A DNA stretch of 64,000 nt from Rugamonas rubra (GTDB lineage: Bacteria; Pseudomonadota; Gammaproteobacteria; Burkholderiales; Burkholderiaceae_D): the NCBI RefSeq assembly GCF_900114705.1, contig NZ_FOTW01000008.1, positions 124,001-188,000 of the forward strand, written 5' to 3'. Below, one piece after another: positions 39,310 to 48,604 of the stretch. The position numbers were made by a program, and so were the translations under genes. Position 1 is the stretch's first letter; the number at the start of each line of letters is the position of its first letter. The notes below the pieces were generated by a model. That model did not search any database. It saw only the letters and a program-made list of their open reading frames with translations, and was not told the origin of the DNA.

Positions 39310-40302
39310 ATGCAACGCGACAGCTTCCCCGGTTTCATCAACGGCCCGCGCCTGCTGGCCGACATCGGCGGCACCAACGCCCGCTTCGGCGTGGAGACGG
39401 CGCCCAAGCGGATAGAGGCGATCTGGACGGCCGACTGCGCCGCCTACCCGACCCTGGGCGCGGCGCTGGTGCACTACCTGGCGCAGCCGGCCACGGTGGC
39501 CGCCGGCGGCTACCAGGCGCGCCTGGCCGGCATCGCCATCGCCAACCCGATCGACGGCGACTGGGTGCGCATGACCAACCACCACTGGTCGTTCTCGATC
39601 GAGGCGGTGTGTTCGCAATTCAGTTTGAAATCGCTGGTGGTGGTGAACGACTTCACCGCGCTGGCCAGCGCCTTGCCGCACCTGGACGCCGGCCACATGC
39701 GGCAGATCGGCGGCGGCACGGCGCGCGCCGGCGGCGTGGTCGGGCTGGTGGGGGCGGGCACCGGGTTGGGCGTGTCCGGCCTGGTGCCGGCCGGCGCGCG
39801 CTGGATCGCCCTCGACAGCGAGGGCGGCCACAGCACCTTCGCGCCGATGAGCGAGCGCGAGATCGACATCCTGCGCTACGCCCGCCGCTTCCACGAGCAC
39901 GTGTCGAGCGAGCGGCTGGTGTCGGGCATCGGCCTGGGGCTGGTGTTCCGCGCGCTGGCCGAACGCGGCCGCGTCGAGGCGGAGAATTTAAGCGCGCCGG
40001 AGATCGTCGAGCGCGGCCTGCGCGGCAACTGCCCGCTGTGCGTCGAGACGCTGGAGGCGTTTTGCGAAATGCTCGGCACCGTCGCCGGCAACGTCGCGCT
40101 GACCCTGGGCGCCAAGGGCGGCATTTACATCGGCGGCGGCATCGTGCCGCGCATGGGCGATTTTTTCGCCCGCTCGGGCTTCCGCGCCCGCTTCGAGCAG
40201 AAGGGGCGCTTCTCCGACTATCTGGCGCAGATCGCCACCTTCGTCATCACCGACGACTATCCGGCGCTGATCGGCATGTCGGCCATGCTGTCGGCGGAGT
40301 AG
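39310..40302 (+). CDS. glk: Glucokinase
   Basis: A 330-residue ROK-independent (GLK family) glucokinase. The ATP-binding phosphate-1 motif LLADIGGTNARFG starts at about residue 15. VVNDFTALASALP carries the catalytic Asp, and VGLVGAGTGLGVSGLVPAG and ALDSEGGHSTFAP are also family segments. The C-terminal GGIYIGGGIVPRMGDFFARS is present. It phosphorylates glucose released by the GH1 enzyme. It lies 66 bp after the TonB receptor and ends the sugar cluster, 8 bp from the stop of the convergent DUF1016 gene. Confidence 0.95.
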   Translation: MQRDSFPGFINGPRLLADIGGTNARFGVETAPKRIEAIWTADCAAYPTLGAALVHYLAQPATVAAGGYQARLAGIAIANPIDGDWVRMTNHHWSFSIEAVCSQFSLKSLVVVNDFTALASALPHLDAGHMRQIGGGTARAGGVVGLVGAGTGLGVSGLVPAGARWIALDSEGGHSTFAPMSEREIDILRYARRFHEHVSSERLVSGIGLGLVFRALAERGRVEAENLSAPEIVERGLRGNCPLCVETLEAFCEMLGTVAGNVALTLGAKGGIYIGGGIVPRMGDFFARSGFRARFEQKGRFSDYLAQIATFVITDDYPALIGMSAMLSAE

Positions 40303-40310
40303 CTACAGGA

Positions 40311-41348
40311 TCAATCCGTGTTGCCTGCCAGTTCCGCCTCGATCTCGGCGATACTTGGCAGGCTGCGCTCCAGCGATTCCGGTAAATCGCGTAGCAATTG
40401 GTACTCGGCGATGCCTATCGGTTTGTCGATGCCGGACAGCGCATATTCCGCCACCAGCCGGTTTTTCTGCTTGCACAGTAACAAGCCGATGGTTGGCTTG
40501 TCATCCTCGGCTTTGATCTGGGCATCGACCGTGGAAAGATAGAAATTAAGTTGGCCAGCGTGTTCGGGTTTGAAGGCGCCGGCTTTCAGGTCAACGACCA
40601 CGTAGCATTTCAGGCGCGTGTGATAAAACAGCAGGTCGATGAAGAATTCGTCGCCGGCCACGTCAAGCCGGAATTGCCGCCCGACGAAGGAAAAGCCGGC
40701 GCCAAGTTCCAGTAGGAAGCGGGTGATATGACGGATTAGTCCATCTTCGATCTCGCGTTCCTGCGCATCATTGCCCAAACCGATAAAATCGAACAGATAG
40801 GGGTCTTTCAGGGCTTCCTGTGCCAGGGCGGAGGCAGCGTTCGGCAAGCTGATCATGAAATTGCTTACCGCAGCCCCCTGACGTTGCCGCAAATGGTTCT
40901 TGATGTTCAATTCCAGTGTCGTGCGCGACCAGCCGTGCTGTACGGCCTGCGACGCATACCATTCTCGCTCGTTGACGCTGCGCAGCTTGGTCAGCAACGT
41001 GACGATATGGAACCACGGCAATTGGTCAGCAGGCTGCTGACCGAATTGTCCAGCCGGGCAATGCTGCGCAAAAAAGCGCATATATTTCAGATTACTTGAC
41101 GACCAACCCCGCATATCAGGAAATTCATCTTTGAGATCGCGCGCCAGTCGGTCGATAACCTTCGAACCCCAGGCTTGGCTTTGTTGCCTTTGCAGGATGT
41201 CATGTCCAATACGGCCGTAAAGCCGGACCAGTTCGGCGTTGACGGCCAGTACGGCCCGTTGCCGGGCGCTACTGATGTCGGTTTTGAGTTGCCTGAGCCA
41301 GTCGGCGTAATCGTCGGGCATGGCTGCAGGGAGCGAGGTTGTTGTCAT
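40311..41348 (-). CDS. DUF1016 / YhcG-type PD-(D/E)XK nuclease-domain protein
   Basis: A 345-residue protein. The N-terminal DUF1016 domain reads RQLKTDISSARQRAVLAVNA, RDLKDEFPDMRGWSSSNLKY, PWFHIVTLLTK and EWYASQAVQHGWSRTTLELN. A C-terminal PD-(D/E)XK fold has DEFFIDLLFYHTRLKCYVVVDLK (Asp and the D-x-K strand) and KAEDDKPTIGLLLCKQKN. The ATG at 41348 has GAGG about 8 bp upstream. The family is often found near restriction and defence genes, but its action is unproven. GC content is visibly lower than in the neighbours, which suggests horizontal gain. Confidence 0.88.
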   Translation of the reverse strand: MTTTSLPAAMPDDYADWLRQLKTDISSARQRAVLAVNAELVRLYGRIGHDILQRQQSQAWGSKVIDRLARDLKDEFPDMRGWSSSNLKYMRFFAQHCPAGQFGQQPADQLPWFHIVTLLTKLRSVNEREWYASQAVQHGWSRTTLELNIKNHLRQRQGAAVSNFMISLPNAASALAQEALKDPYLFDFIGLGNDAQEREIEDGLIRHITRFLLELGAGFSFVGRQFRLDVAGDEFFIDLLFYHTRLKCYVVVDLKAGAFKPEHAGQLNFYLSTVDAQIKAEDDKPTIGLLLCKQKNRLVAEYALSGIDKPIGIAEYQLLRDLPESLERSLPSIAEIEAELAGNTD

Positions 41349-41492
41349 GCTGACACCTCTTTTGGGAAGGTTTCGGCGACGGCTCCCTGCCAACGTCAAT
41401 GCCTTATTGCTGACCTGTTGTAGCAAAATGCAGAGAGGATATTGGATATCTTAGCGGCGCGATCCAAATACTCTCTGCTTTTTCTCGACAAA

Positions 41493-42854
41493 TCAGTCCA
41501 GCGTGGGCTGCACCGCCGCCACGTCGATCTGCGCGCTGCCCTCGGCCAGGCGCACGGTGAGCGATTGGCGCGGCTTGAGCTGGGCCGGCGAGCGTAGTAC
41601 GGCGCCCTTGGCGTCGGTGACGATGGCGTAGCCGCGCTCCAGCGTGCGCTGCGGATTGAGCAGCTCCAGCTGCGCCGCCAGCGCGCCCAGCGCGTCGCGC
41701 CGCTGCCCCAGCAAACTCCCCATGCACAGCGCGCCGCGATGCTGTAATCCGGCCAGCTGCTGGCGCGCCGCGCGCACGTCCGGCCGCTGCGCCGCCAATC
41801 TACCGCTCAATCGATCCAAAGCACCGCGCGCCTGCGCCAGCGGCGCACGGTTGGCGTGCGTCATCGCCGTTGACAAGGCCAGCAGCTTCAAGCGCTGCTG
41901 GCGGATCTGCGCGGCGGGGCTGAGCAGGCGGCGCGTGTGGTTGTCCAAGGTCTGCGCCGCCTCGCCCACCGCGCGGCGCATGGCGCGGCGCAGGTCGGTG
42001 GCGTCGGCGCGCAGCGAGGCGAGCCAGTCGGCGCGCGGCGTGGCGGCCAGCTCGGCGGCGGCGGTCGGCGTCGCCGCGCGCAGGTCGGCGGCGAAGTCGC
42101 TGATGGTGAAGTCGGTCTCGTGGCCGACGCCGGAAATCACCGGCATGCTGCAGTTGGCGACGGCGTAGGCCACCGCCTCGTCGTTGAACGACCACAGGTC
42201 CTCGATGCTGCCGCCGCCACGGCAAACGATCAGCACGTCGCACTCGGCGCGCTCGGAGGCGGTGTCGATGGCGCGGGCGATCAATTCGGGCGCTTGCTGG
42301 CCCTGCACCGGCGTGGGATACAGCACGATGTGGATGTGCGGCGCGCGGCGTTTCAGCGCGGTGAGCACGTCGCGCAGCGCCGCCGCCTGCGGGCTGGTGA
42401 CGATGCCGATGGTGCGGGCGAACATCGGCAGGGCGCGCTTGCGGTCCTGGTCGAACAGACCGGCCGCGCCGAGCCGCTCCTTGAGCCGCTGGAAGGCCTC
42501 GAACAGCGCACCGACGCCGGCGCGGCGGATCGCCTCCACATTGATCTGGTAGTCGCCACGGGCGCCGTACAGCGTCACCAAGGCGCGCACCTCGACCTTG
42601 TCGCCCTCGCGCGGGATGAAGCCGGCGTGCTGGGCGCGGCCACGGAACATCACGGCGCGCACCTGGGCCGCGTCGTCCTTCAGCGTGAAGTACCAGTGGC
42701 CCGAGCTGGCGCGGGTGAAGTTGGACACCTCGCCGGCGATCCAGCTGAGCGGAAAGGAGCGTTCCAGCAGGCGGGCAACGGCCTGGTTGAGCGCCGTGAC
42801 GGTCATCACGGGCGGTGGAGGAGGGCTGAAATCGGTGTCGTCGCTGTGGTTCAT
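41493..42854 (-). CDS. xseA: Exodeoxyribonuclease VII large subunit
   Basis: A 453-residue protein. The N-terminal OB-fold ([40 protein letters not shown]) is followed by the conserved catalytic region [40 protein letters not shown] and [21 protein letters not shown] long coiled coil and a C-terminal strand ([16 protein letters not shown]) complete it. With XseB (not in the window) it degrades single-stranded DNA to oligonucleotides. The ATG at 42854 is preferred to an earlier in-frame codon at 42881. Its upstream region is the DnaA-box array. Confidence 0.95.
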   Translation of the reverse strand: MNHSDDTDFSPPPPPVMTVTALNQAVARLLERSFPLSWIAGEVSNFTRASSGHWYFTLKDDAAQVRAVMFRGRAQHAGFIPREGDKVEVRALVTLYGARGDYQINVEAIRRAGVGALFEAFQRLKERLGAAGLFDQDRKRALPMFARTIGIVTSPQAAALRDVLTALKRRAPHIHIVLYPTPVQGQQAPELIARAIDTASERAECDVLIVCRGGGSIEDLWSFNDEAVAYAVANCSMPVISGVGHETDFTISDFAADLRAATPTAAAELAATPRADWLASLRADATDLRRAMRRAVGEAAQTLDNHTRRLLSPAAQIRQQRLKLLALSTAMTHANRAPLAQARGALDRLSGRLAAQRPDVRAARQQLAGLQHRGALCMGSLLGQRRDALGALAAQLELLNPQRTLERGYAIVTDAKGAVLRSPAQLKPRQSLTVRLAEGSAQIDVAAVQPTLD

Positions 42855-42871
42855 GATGTCGAAAAAATAAG

Positions 42872-42880
42872 CTATCCACA
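42872..42880 (+). promoter_or_regulatory. DnaA-box-like site upstream of xseA
   Basis: CTATCCACA differs from the consensus box TTATCCACA at one base. It lies 18 bp before the xseA start codon (on the other strand) and 126 bp outside the eight-unit array. Confidence 0.4.
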
Positions 42881-43005
42881 AAAATTGGTGGCGGTCATGC
42901 TTATGTCATATATCAACTAAAACGGCAAGGTTATATTGTAAACATTTGATTATTAAGGGTAAATATTTTTGCCGCATTTGCATGCAGAGGCAAAAAAGCC
43001 TTACG

Positions 43006-44274
43006 GATCAAGCACTTTGGGTTTGCCACCGGCAGTTACGCACAAAGTTATCCACAGAAGATGTGTGGAACTTTGTGTGAGCGATAGTCTTTTTCGTATT
43101 GCTTGTTTGCCACTGCGCAAAATTTATGCAGGGAAAGTATATTATTACAAATCAATGACTTAGTCTCTTATCTGCCGTCTTGCGCACAATTTTATCCACA
43201 GAAGATGTGCAGAACTCGCGACTTGTCCCCACGCGGCGAATGGCGCCAAATAACTGGCGGAGGGCGAACGCGCGCGTTTTCCACTGCGGAAGCTGGCTGC
43301 CTTGTTTTTACTCAAGGCAATAAATCTTATATAAATCAAAGACTTCACGGGCCATCACCTAGCTTGCGCACAATCTTATCCACACAAAATGTGCAGAAGT
43401 GTAGTGTTGCCGCCGATAGCGAGACTAAATCGATTACCTGCCGTATTTGGGTGGTGGAAACGGCCGCTCCGGTGCAGAAGTCGACAAATATTGCCGATCT
43501 GCCATATTTTTATGCATTGCTTAAATATTCTTTAAAAACAAAGACTTGGAGGTTGGTGAGAATGATTGCTAACAATCTTATCCACATTTAATGTGCAGAA
43601 CCGTGGTCTGGCGTGGCGGCCCGCTGGCGCGGGCGCGACCGAGTCGGCGCAGGTTTTACCATGCGTTTTTTTTACGCATGGTAAAAATACCCATACAAAT
43701 CAAGCACTTGATACTTAGCCACGGGCCTTGCTAACAATCTTATCCACAGTTTGTGTGCAGAACTGAGAGTTTTGCCACTTTTGGTGTCCTTAGTCGCTGC
43801 GGCCGGCTCCAAACAGCCGGTCCGGTGGATATCTTCCACCCAGGAAGGGCGATTGCCCTATTTTTGCGCACGGGTATAATATTAATATTTATCAATGACT
43901 TAGCTGTTGATGTCCACCGTTGCACACAATCTTATCAACAGAATATGTGCAGAAGTAGGCACAACTTTTGCTGAGTATATTCGGCCAGCATGGTCGGCTG
44001 CCCGGAGCGGCGCTGCGACTATTTTAGGCTGCTTGACTATGTCTATATAAATCAATGGCTTAGCTAGGCATTGATGGCATTGCGCACAATTTTGTCCACA
44101 GAAAATGTGCAGAACTCCACAAGCTCAGCATTCTGTGGATTGTTTGATGCCGCGCAAACGACGATCGGATTTTTGCTGCGTTTTTGCGCACACCTGAATT
44201 CTCCTTTGAAATCAACGGTCTTCCCGACTGTCAATTGGCTTGCGCACAATCTTATCCACAGAACATGTGCAAAA
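43006..44274 (+). other. Array of eight IHF-site plus DnaA-box units (datA/DARS-like locus)
   Basis: Each unit holds, in order, an IHF-like 13-mer (WATCAANNNNTTR), a 29 bp spacer, a DnaA box, 5 bp, and an inverted box-like TGTGCAGAA. IHF-like sites start at 43006, 43150, 43334, 43536, 43698, 43890, 44050 and 44210. DnaA boxes start at 43048, 43192, 43376, 43578, 43740, 43932, 44092 and 44252. Six boxes are exact TTATCCACA; the sixth is TTATCAACA and the seventh TTGTCCACA. IHF matches are exact in units 2, 5, 6 and 7, and one or two bases off in the others. The last 12 bp of the spacer (TTGCGCACAATC) are conserved and the first 17 are not, yet the length never changes. Units repeat every 144-202 bp with unconserved filler. 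The whole gap 42855-44431 has no gene that I can support. IHF and DnaA binding is inferred from motif matches. Confidence 0.8.
43654..43686. other. Perfect 13-bp-stem hairpin inside the DnaA-box array
   Basis: TTTTACCATGCGT (43654-43666) and ACGCATGGTAAAA (43674-43686) are exact complements around a seven-T loop. The hairpin lies in the filler between units 4 and 5 and is not repeated in other units. The T-run is in the loop rather than after the stem, so it is not a normal terminator. Confidence 0.7.
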
Positions 44275-44410
44275 CCCGCAGCAATGGCCGGCGCCGCCAC
44301 CCTGCGCCGGCCGAATCGCCACTTGCCGAGCGCGGCCCAACAAGTTACATTGCGCCTTTGGGTTGCGCCCTTGTCGCCAGCCCTAGCCGGCGGATTCGAT
44401 CCCGGCCGGT

Positions 44411-44425
44411 TTATCCACACAGGAG
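44411..44425 (+). promoter_or_regulatory. Perfect DnaA box abutting the exbB ribosome site
   Basis: TTATCCACA at 44411-44419 is followed directly by CAGGAG, the ribosome site for the TTG start at 44432. It has no IHF-like site 42 bp upstream and no inverted partner, so it is not a ninth full unit. Confidence 0.55.
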
Positions 44426-44431
44426 TTCGTT

Positions 44432-45037
44432 TTGCTCGCCATTCTTCAAGCTGCAGGTTGGCCTATCTGGCTGTTGTTGATCGCTTCCATCGTTGCCACC
44501 GCGTTGATCATCGAGCGCCTGTTGTATCTGCGCCGCCGCAAAATCCTGCCACGCAAGCTGCTCGACGAGGTGGTGCAGGTCTACCGCAGCGGCAACATCA
44601 CCCCCGACATCATCGACAAGCTGGAGAAGAATTCGCCGCTGGGCGTGGTGCTGTCGGCCGCACTGCGCAATATCGATTCGCCGCGCGAGGTGATGAAGGA
44701 GTCGATCGAGGAGGCCGGCAGCGGCGTGGCCCACATGCTGGAACGCTTCCTGACCACGCTGGGCACCATCGCCACGCTGGCGCCCTTGATGGGCTTGTTC
44801 GGCACGGTGGTCGGCATGATCGAGATCTTCGGCTCGCAAAACGCCAGCGGCGCCAATCCGGCCCAACTGGCGCACGGCATCTCGGTGGCGCTGTACAACA
44901 CCGGCTTCGGCCTGGCCATCGCCATGCCGGCGCTGGTGTTCTACCGCCACTTCCGCGCCCTGGTCGACAGCTTCATCATCGAGATGGAGCAGCAGGCGGT
45001 GAAGTTCGTCGACATCGTCCACTGCAAGCGAAAGTAG
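44432..45037 (+). CDS. MotA/TolQ/ExbB proton channel family protein
   Basis: A 201-residue inner-membrane protein with three helices: GWPIWLLLIASIVATALIIE near the N-terminus, then LGTIATLAPLMGLFGTVVGM, and GISVALYNTGFGLAIAMPAL with VFYRH after it. The last two form the proton path of the family. It starts with TTG at 44432, with AGGAG 6 bp upstream; no in-frame ATG offers the first helix. With the ExbD-like protein encoded 6 bp downstream, it harnesses proton-motive force, as ExbB does for TonB or TolQ for TolA. Which of these it serves is not clear, since no tonB or tolA is adjacent. Confidence 0.92.
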   Translation: MLAILQAAGWPIWLLLIASIVATALIIERLLYLRRRKILPRKLLDEVVQVYRSGNITPDIIDKLEKNSPLGVVLSAALRNIDSPREVMKESIEEAGSGVAHMLERFLTTLGTIATLAPLMGLFGTVVGMIEIFGSQNASGANPAQLAHGISVALYNTGFGLAIAMPALVFYRHFRALVDSFIIEMEQQAVKFVDIVHCKRK

Positions 45038-45043
45038 AACGCG

Positions 45044-45487
45044 ATGGGCATGAACTTCCGCAAAGGGCAGGGCCGCGAGCATCCCGAGATCAATCTGATC
45101 CCCTTCATCGACGTGCTGCTGGTGATCCTGATCTTCCTGATGGTCACCACCACCTACAGCAAGTTCACCGAGCTGCAGATCACCCTGCCGACGGCCGACG
45201 CGGCCAAGGCGGTCGAGCGGCCCAACGAGTTGAACATCACCGTCGACGCCAAGGGCAACTACACCATCAACAAGGAACCGGTGTCCTTCCACGACGTGGC
45301 CGGCCTGGCCGCCGCCATGCAGGAGGCCGCCAAGGCCGGCGCCAAGCCGGGCGACAAGAGCCCGGTGGTGATCATCAACGCCGACCAGTTCGCGATGCAC
45401 CAGATGGTCATCAACGTGATGGAGGCGGCGCGCATGGCCGGCTACGACAAGCTGACCTTCGCCGCGCAGACCGGCGGCGCCAAGTAA
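45044..45487 (+). CDS. ExbD/TolR family biopolymer transport protein
   Basis: A 147-residue protein with one membrane helix (INLIPFIDVLLVILIFLMVT) that contains the conserved proton-carrying Asp in PFIDV, and a periplasmic domain (LQITLPTADAAKAVERPNEL, VVIINADQFAMHQMVINVME). It pairs with the upstream TolQ/ExbB protein. These two precede the lpxK-trm112-kdsB-adk set, as is common in Betaproteobacteria. A palindromic repeat follows its stop. Confidence 0.93.
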   Translation: MGMNFRKGQGREHPEINLIPFIDVLLVILIFLMVTTTYSKFTELQITLPTADAAKAVERPNELNITVDAKGNYTINKEPVSFHDVAGLAAAMQEAAKAGAKPGDKSPVVIINADQFAMHQMVINVMEAARMAGYDKLTFAAQTGGAK

Positions 45488-45543
45488 GGCCGCTACCCCA
45501 GGCAGCTTGCTGAGCGACGACCCACCCCGCAATGCGGCCGAAA

Positions 45544-45573
45544 GGGGTCAGACCCCGCATGGGGTCTGACCCC
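45544..45573. repeat. Short GGGTCAGACCC dyad, copy 5
   Basis: GGGGTCAGACCCC at 45544-45556, a GCAT loop, and GGGGTCTGACCCC at 45561-45573 form a perfect hairpin between the exbD-like gene and lpxK, which read in the same direction. Confidence 0.9.
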
Positions 45574-45634
45574 GGCATCCGGGGTACGGGGTAACGCTCA
45601 ATCATGCCCCTTTTTTCACATTACCTCTTTATCC

Positions 45635-46780
45635 ATGCCTTCCACCCGACCGACTCGCACTGCCGCATTGGAAACCACGCTGACGCGCGCCTGGTTGCGC
45701 CGTGGCCCGCTGGCCTGCGCGCTGTGGCCCGTCTCGCTACTGTTCCGCGCCCTGAGCGCGCTGCGCGCGCGGCTGTACCGCGCCGGCCTGCTGGCCTCGT
45801 CGCGGCTGCCGGTGCCGGTGGTGGTGGTCGGTAACATCTTCATCGGCGGCACGGGCAAGACGCCGCTGACGATCTGGCTGGTGCAGGCGCTGCAAGCGGC
45901 CGGCATGCGGCCGGGCGTGGTCTCGCGCGGCCACGGCAGCGCCGCCGCCACGCCGCGCGCGGTGGACGCCGGCTCGACGCCGCAGCAGGTCGGCGACGAG
46001 CCGCTGCTGATCTTCCAGCGCACCGGCTGCCCGGTGATGGTGGGGCGCGACCGCGCCGCCACCGGCCGCGCGCTGCTGGCGGCCCATCCCGGCGTCGACA
46101 TCCTGCTCACCGACGACGGCCTGCAACACTACGCGCTGCAACGCGATGTCGAGATCATCCTGTTCGACGGCCGTGGCGCCGGCAACGGCTGGCTGCTGCC
46201 GGCCGGGCCGCTGCGCGAGCCGCCGTCGCGCTGGCGCGACTTCACCGTCATCAACGCGCCGGAGCTGACGCCGGCGCTGGTCGCCGCCACCGGCGCCGCC
46301 GAGGGCCGCGCGGTGCAGATGCAGTTGGTCGGCGAGATGGCCGAGCAGCTGCGCGACCGCAGCCAGCGGCGCCCGCTCAGCGCGCTGGCCCGGCCCGAGC
46401 GGCTCGGCCCGGCGAACCAGTCCGGCGACTCCGACCCGACCGGCCAATCGAGCCAGCCCGGTCCGTCTGCCCAGCCCGCCCTGCGCATCGTGGCGGCGGC
46501 CGGCATCGGCAATCCGCAGCGTTTTTTCGCCATGCTGCGCGCCGCCGGTTTGCGCTTCGAGGAGCTGCCGCTGCCCGACCATCACGATTTCCTCGACCAG
46601 CCGTTCGGCGCCCTGCAGGCCGATATGATCTTGATGACCGAGAAGGATGCAGTAAAATGTGCGCGAATTGAAGATCTCAAAGACGACCCGAGACTGTGGG
46701 TCGTCCCGGTGACAGCGCGCATCGACGCGGCGCTGGCCGAACAAATTGTGGAGAAATGCCGTGGATGCTCGCCTGCTTGA
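45635..46780 (+). CDS. lpxK: Tetraacyldisaccharide 4'-kinase (lipid A synthesis)
   Basis: A 381-residue kinase. An N-terminal membrane anchor region ([20 protein letters not shown]) precedes the P-loop [47 protein letters not shown] and [20 protein letters not shown] follow, and DHHDF and MTEKDAVKC are near the C-terminus. It adds the 4'-phosphate to the lipid A disaccharide at the inner membrane. About 40 residues of Pro/Ser/Gln-rich sequence (around residues 252-287, including [19 protein letters not shown]) interrupt the usual core between the acceptor region and [13 protein letters not shown]. Trm112 starts within its last 20 bp. Confidence 0.94.
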   Translation: MPSTRPTRTAALETTLTRAWLRRGPLACALWPVSLLFRALSALRARLYRAGLLASSRLPVPVVVVGNIFIGGTGKTPLTIWLVQALQAAGMRPGVVSRGHGSAAATPRAVDAGSTPQQVGDEPLLIFQRTGCPVMVGRDRAATGRALLAAHPGVDILLTDDGLQHYALQRDVEIILFDGRGAGNGWLLPAGPLREPPSRWRDFTVINAPELTPALVAATGAAEGRAVQMQLVGEMAEQLRDRSQRRPLSALARPERLGPANQSGDSDPTGQSSQPGPSAQPALRIVAAAGIGNPQRFFAMLRAAGLRFEELPLPDHHDFLDQPFGALQADMILMTEKDAVKCARIEDLKDDPRLWVVPVTARIDAALAEQIVEKCRGCSPA

Positions 46781-46937
46781 TATTCTGGTCTGCCCTGTTT
46801 GCAAGGGCCCCCTGGAGTACGATAAAAAAGCCCAGGAAATGATTTGCCGCGGCGACCGCCTGGCCTACCCGATCCGCGATGGCATCCCCATCATGTGGGC
46901 CGACGAGGCGCGCACCCTGCAGGACGCGGTGGAATAA
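46761..46937 (+). CDS. Trm112 family protein
   Basis: A 58-residue zinc-ribbon-like protein: [20 protein letters not shown], then [20 protein letters not shown]. Only one CxxC pair (residues 11 and 14) is clear; the later Cys is single, as in many bacterial members. The start is GTG at 46761, with GGAG 7 bp upstream, and overlaps lpxK by 20 bp. Members of the family act as small activators or partners; in bacteria the role is not settled. The gene commonly sits between lpxK and kdsB. Confidence 0.88.
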   Translation: MDARLLDILVCPVCKGPLEYDKKAQEMICRGDRLAYPIRDGIPIMWADEARTLQDAVE

Positions 46938-46938
46938 G

Positions 46939-47706
46939 GTGTCCTTCGTCGTCATCATTCCGGCCCGCCTGGCCTCGACCCGCCTGCCCAACAAGCCGCT
47001 GGCCGACCTGGGCGGCAAGCCGATGGTGGTGCGCGTGGCCGAGCGCGCGCGCGAGGCGGGCGCCGCCCGCATCATCGTCGCCACCGACCACGCCGAGATC
47101 CGCGCCGCCTGCGAGCTGCACGGCGTGGAGGTGTGCATGACCCGCGCCGACCACCCGTCCGGCACCGACCGCATCGCCGAGGTGGCGCACGCGCTGGGCC
47201 TGGCGGCCGACGCCGTGGTGGTCAACCTGCAGGGCGACGAGCCGCTGATCGACCCGGCGCTGCTGCGCGCGGCGGCCGACTGCATCTCCGCCAGCGTGCC
47301 GATGGCCACCTGCGCCCATCCGCTGCACGACGCCGCCGACGCCTTCAACCCCAACGTGGTCAAGGTGGTGTTGGACAAGGCGGGCAGGGCGCTGTACTTC
47401 TCGCGCGCGACCATACCGTGGCACCGCGACGGCTTCGCCCAAAGCAAGGAAGCGCTGCCGGCCGGCTACGTGCCGCTGCGCCACATCGGCCTGTACGCCT
47501 ACCGCAACGACTTCCTGCAGGCCTATCCGCAGCTGGAGGCGTCGCCGCTGGAGTCCATCGAGGCGCTCGAGCAGCTGCGCGTGCTGTGGCACGGCCACGC
47601 CATCGCCGTCCATGTCACCGAGGCGGCGCCGGCCGCCGGCGTCGACACGCCGGAGGATCTGGCGCGCGTGCGGCGGCACTACGATTCAGCTGCCAGTAAG
47701 GAATAA
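46939..47706 (+). CDS. kdsB: 3-deoxy-manno-octulosonate cytidylyltransferase
   Basis: A 255-residue enzyme that activates KDO with CTP for the lipopolysaccharide core. Motifs are [20 protein letters not shown] near the N-terminus, [44 protein letters not shown] and [13 protein letters not shown]. The start is GTG at 46939, 1 bp after the trm112 stop; the open frame upstream lies in trm112. It belongs to the lipid A/KDO operon with lpxK. Confidence 0.95.
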   Translation: MSFVVIIPARLASTRLPNKPLADLGGKPMVVRVAERAREAGAARIIVATDHAEIRAACELHGVEVCMTRADHPSGTDRIAEVAHALGLAADAVVVNLQGDEPLIDPALLRAAADCISASVPMATCAHPLHDAADAFNPNVVKVVLDKAGRALYFSRATIPWHRDGFAQSKEALPAGYVPLRHIGLYAYRNDFLQAYPQLEASPLESIEALEQLRVLWHGHAIAVHVTEAAPAAGVDTPEDLARVRRHYDSAASKE

Positions 47707-47900
47707 ACGATATAACTGAAATCGCATCACGATATTCACATAGAACATCACTTTCCCCACGCCGGCCGACGATAAGCCATGTCATTTTGCTCATAAACTG
47801 GCGTGGCGCGGGAGTTCTGTGGTAAGTTTCGTACCAAGATAGTCAGATTCGCAGCACTTCTACTGTTTCCAATACCAACCATCCAAACATCGTTTTTTAG

Positions 47901-48566
<666 letters not shown>

Positions 48567-48579
48567 GCGTTACAGTAGA

Positions 48580-48604
48580 GCGGACCGAGCGTCCGCTTTT
48601 TTTG
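48580..48604 (+). terminator. Intrinsic terminator after adk
   Basis: GCGGAC (48580-48585) pairs with GTCCGC (48591-48596) around CGAGC, followed by eight T residues. Confidence 0.88.

Noticed and set aside
43103..43591. Open frame of 162 codons, and others like it, inside the DnaA-box array
   Set aside because: No ribosome site, no domain, and the frame reads through the repeated DnaA and IHF motifs, so the coding appearance comes from the repeats.
43006..44274. CRISPR array
   Set aside because: Unit spacing is 144-202 bp, the conserved core is split in two parts, and no cas gene is present.
42855..44431. Chromosomal origin (oriC)
   Set aside because: No dnaA, dnaN, rpmH, gidA or parAB is near, and the boxes are spread evenly rather than clustered beside one AT-rich unwinding region. 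It cannot be fully excluded from this window.
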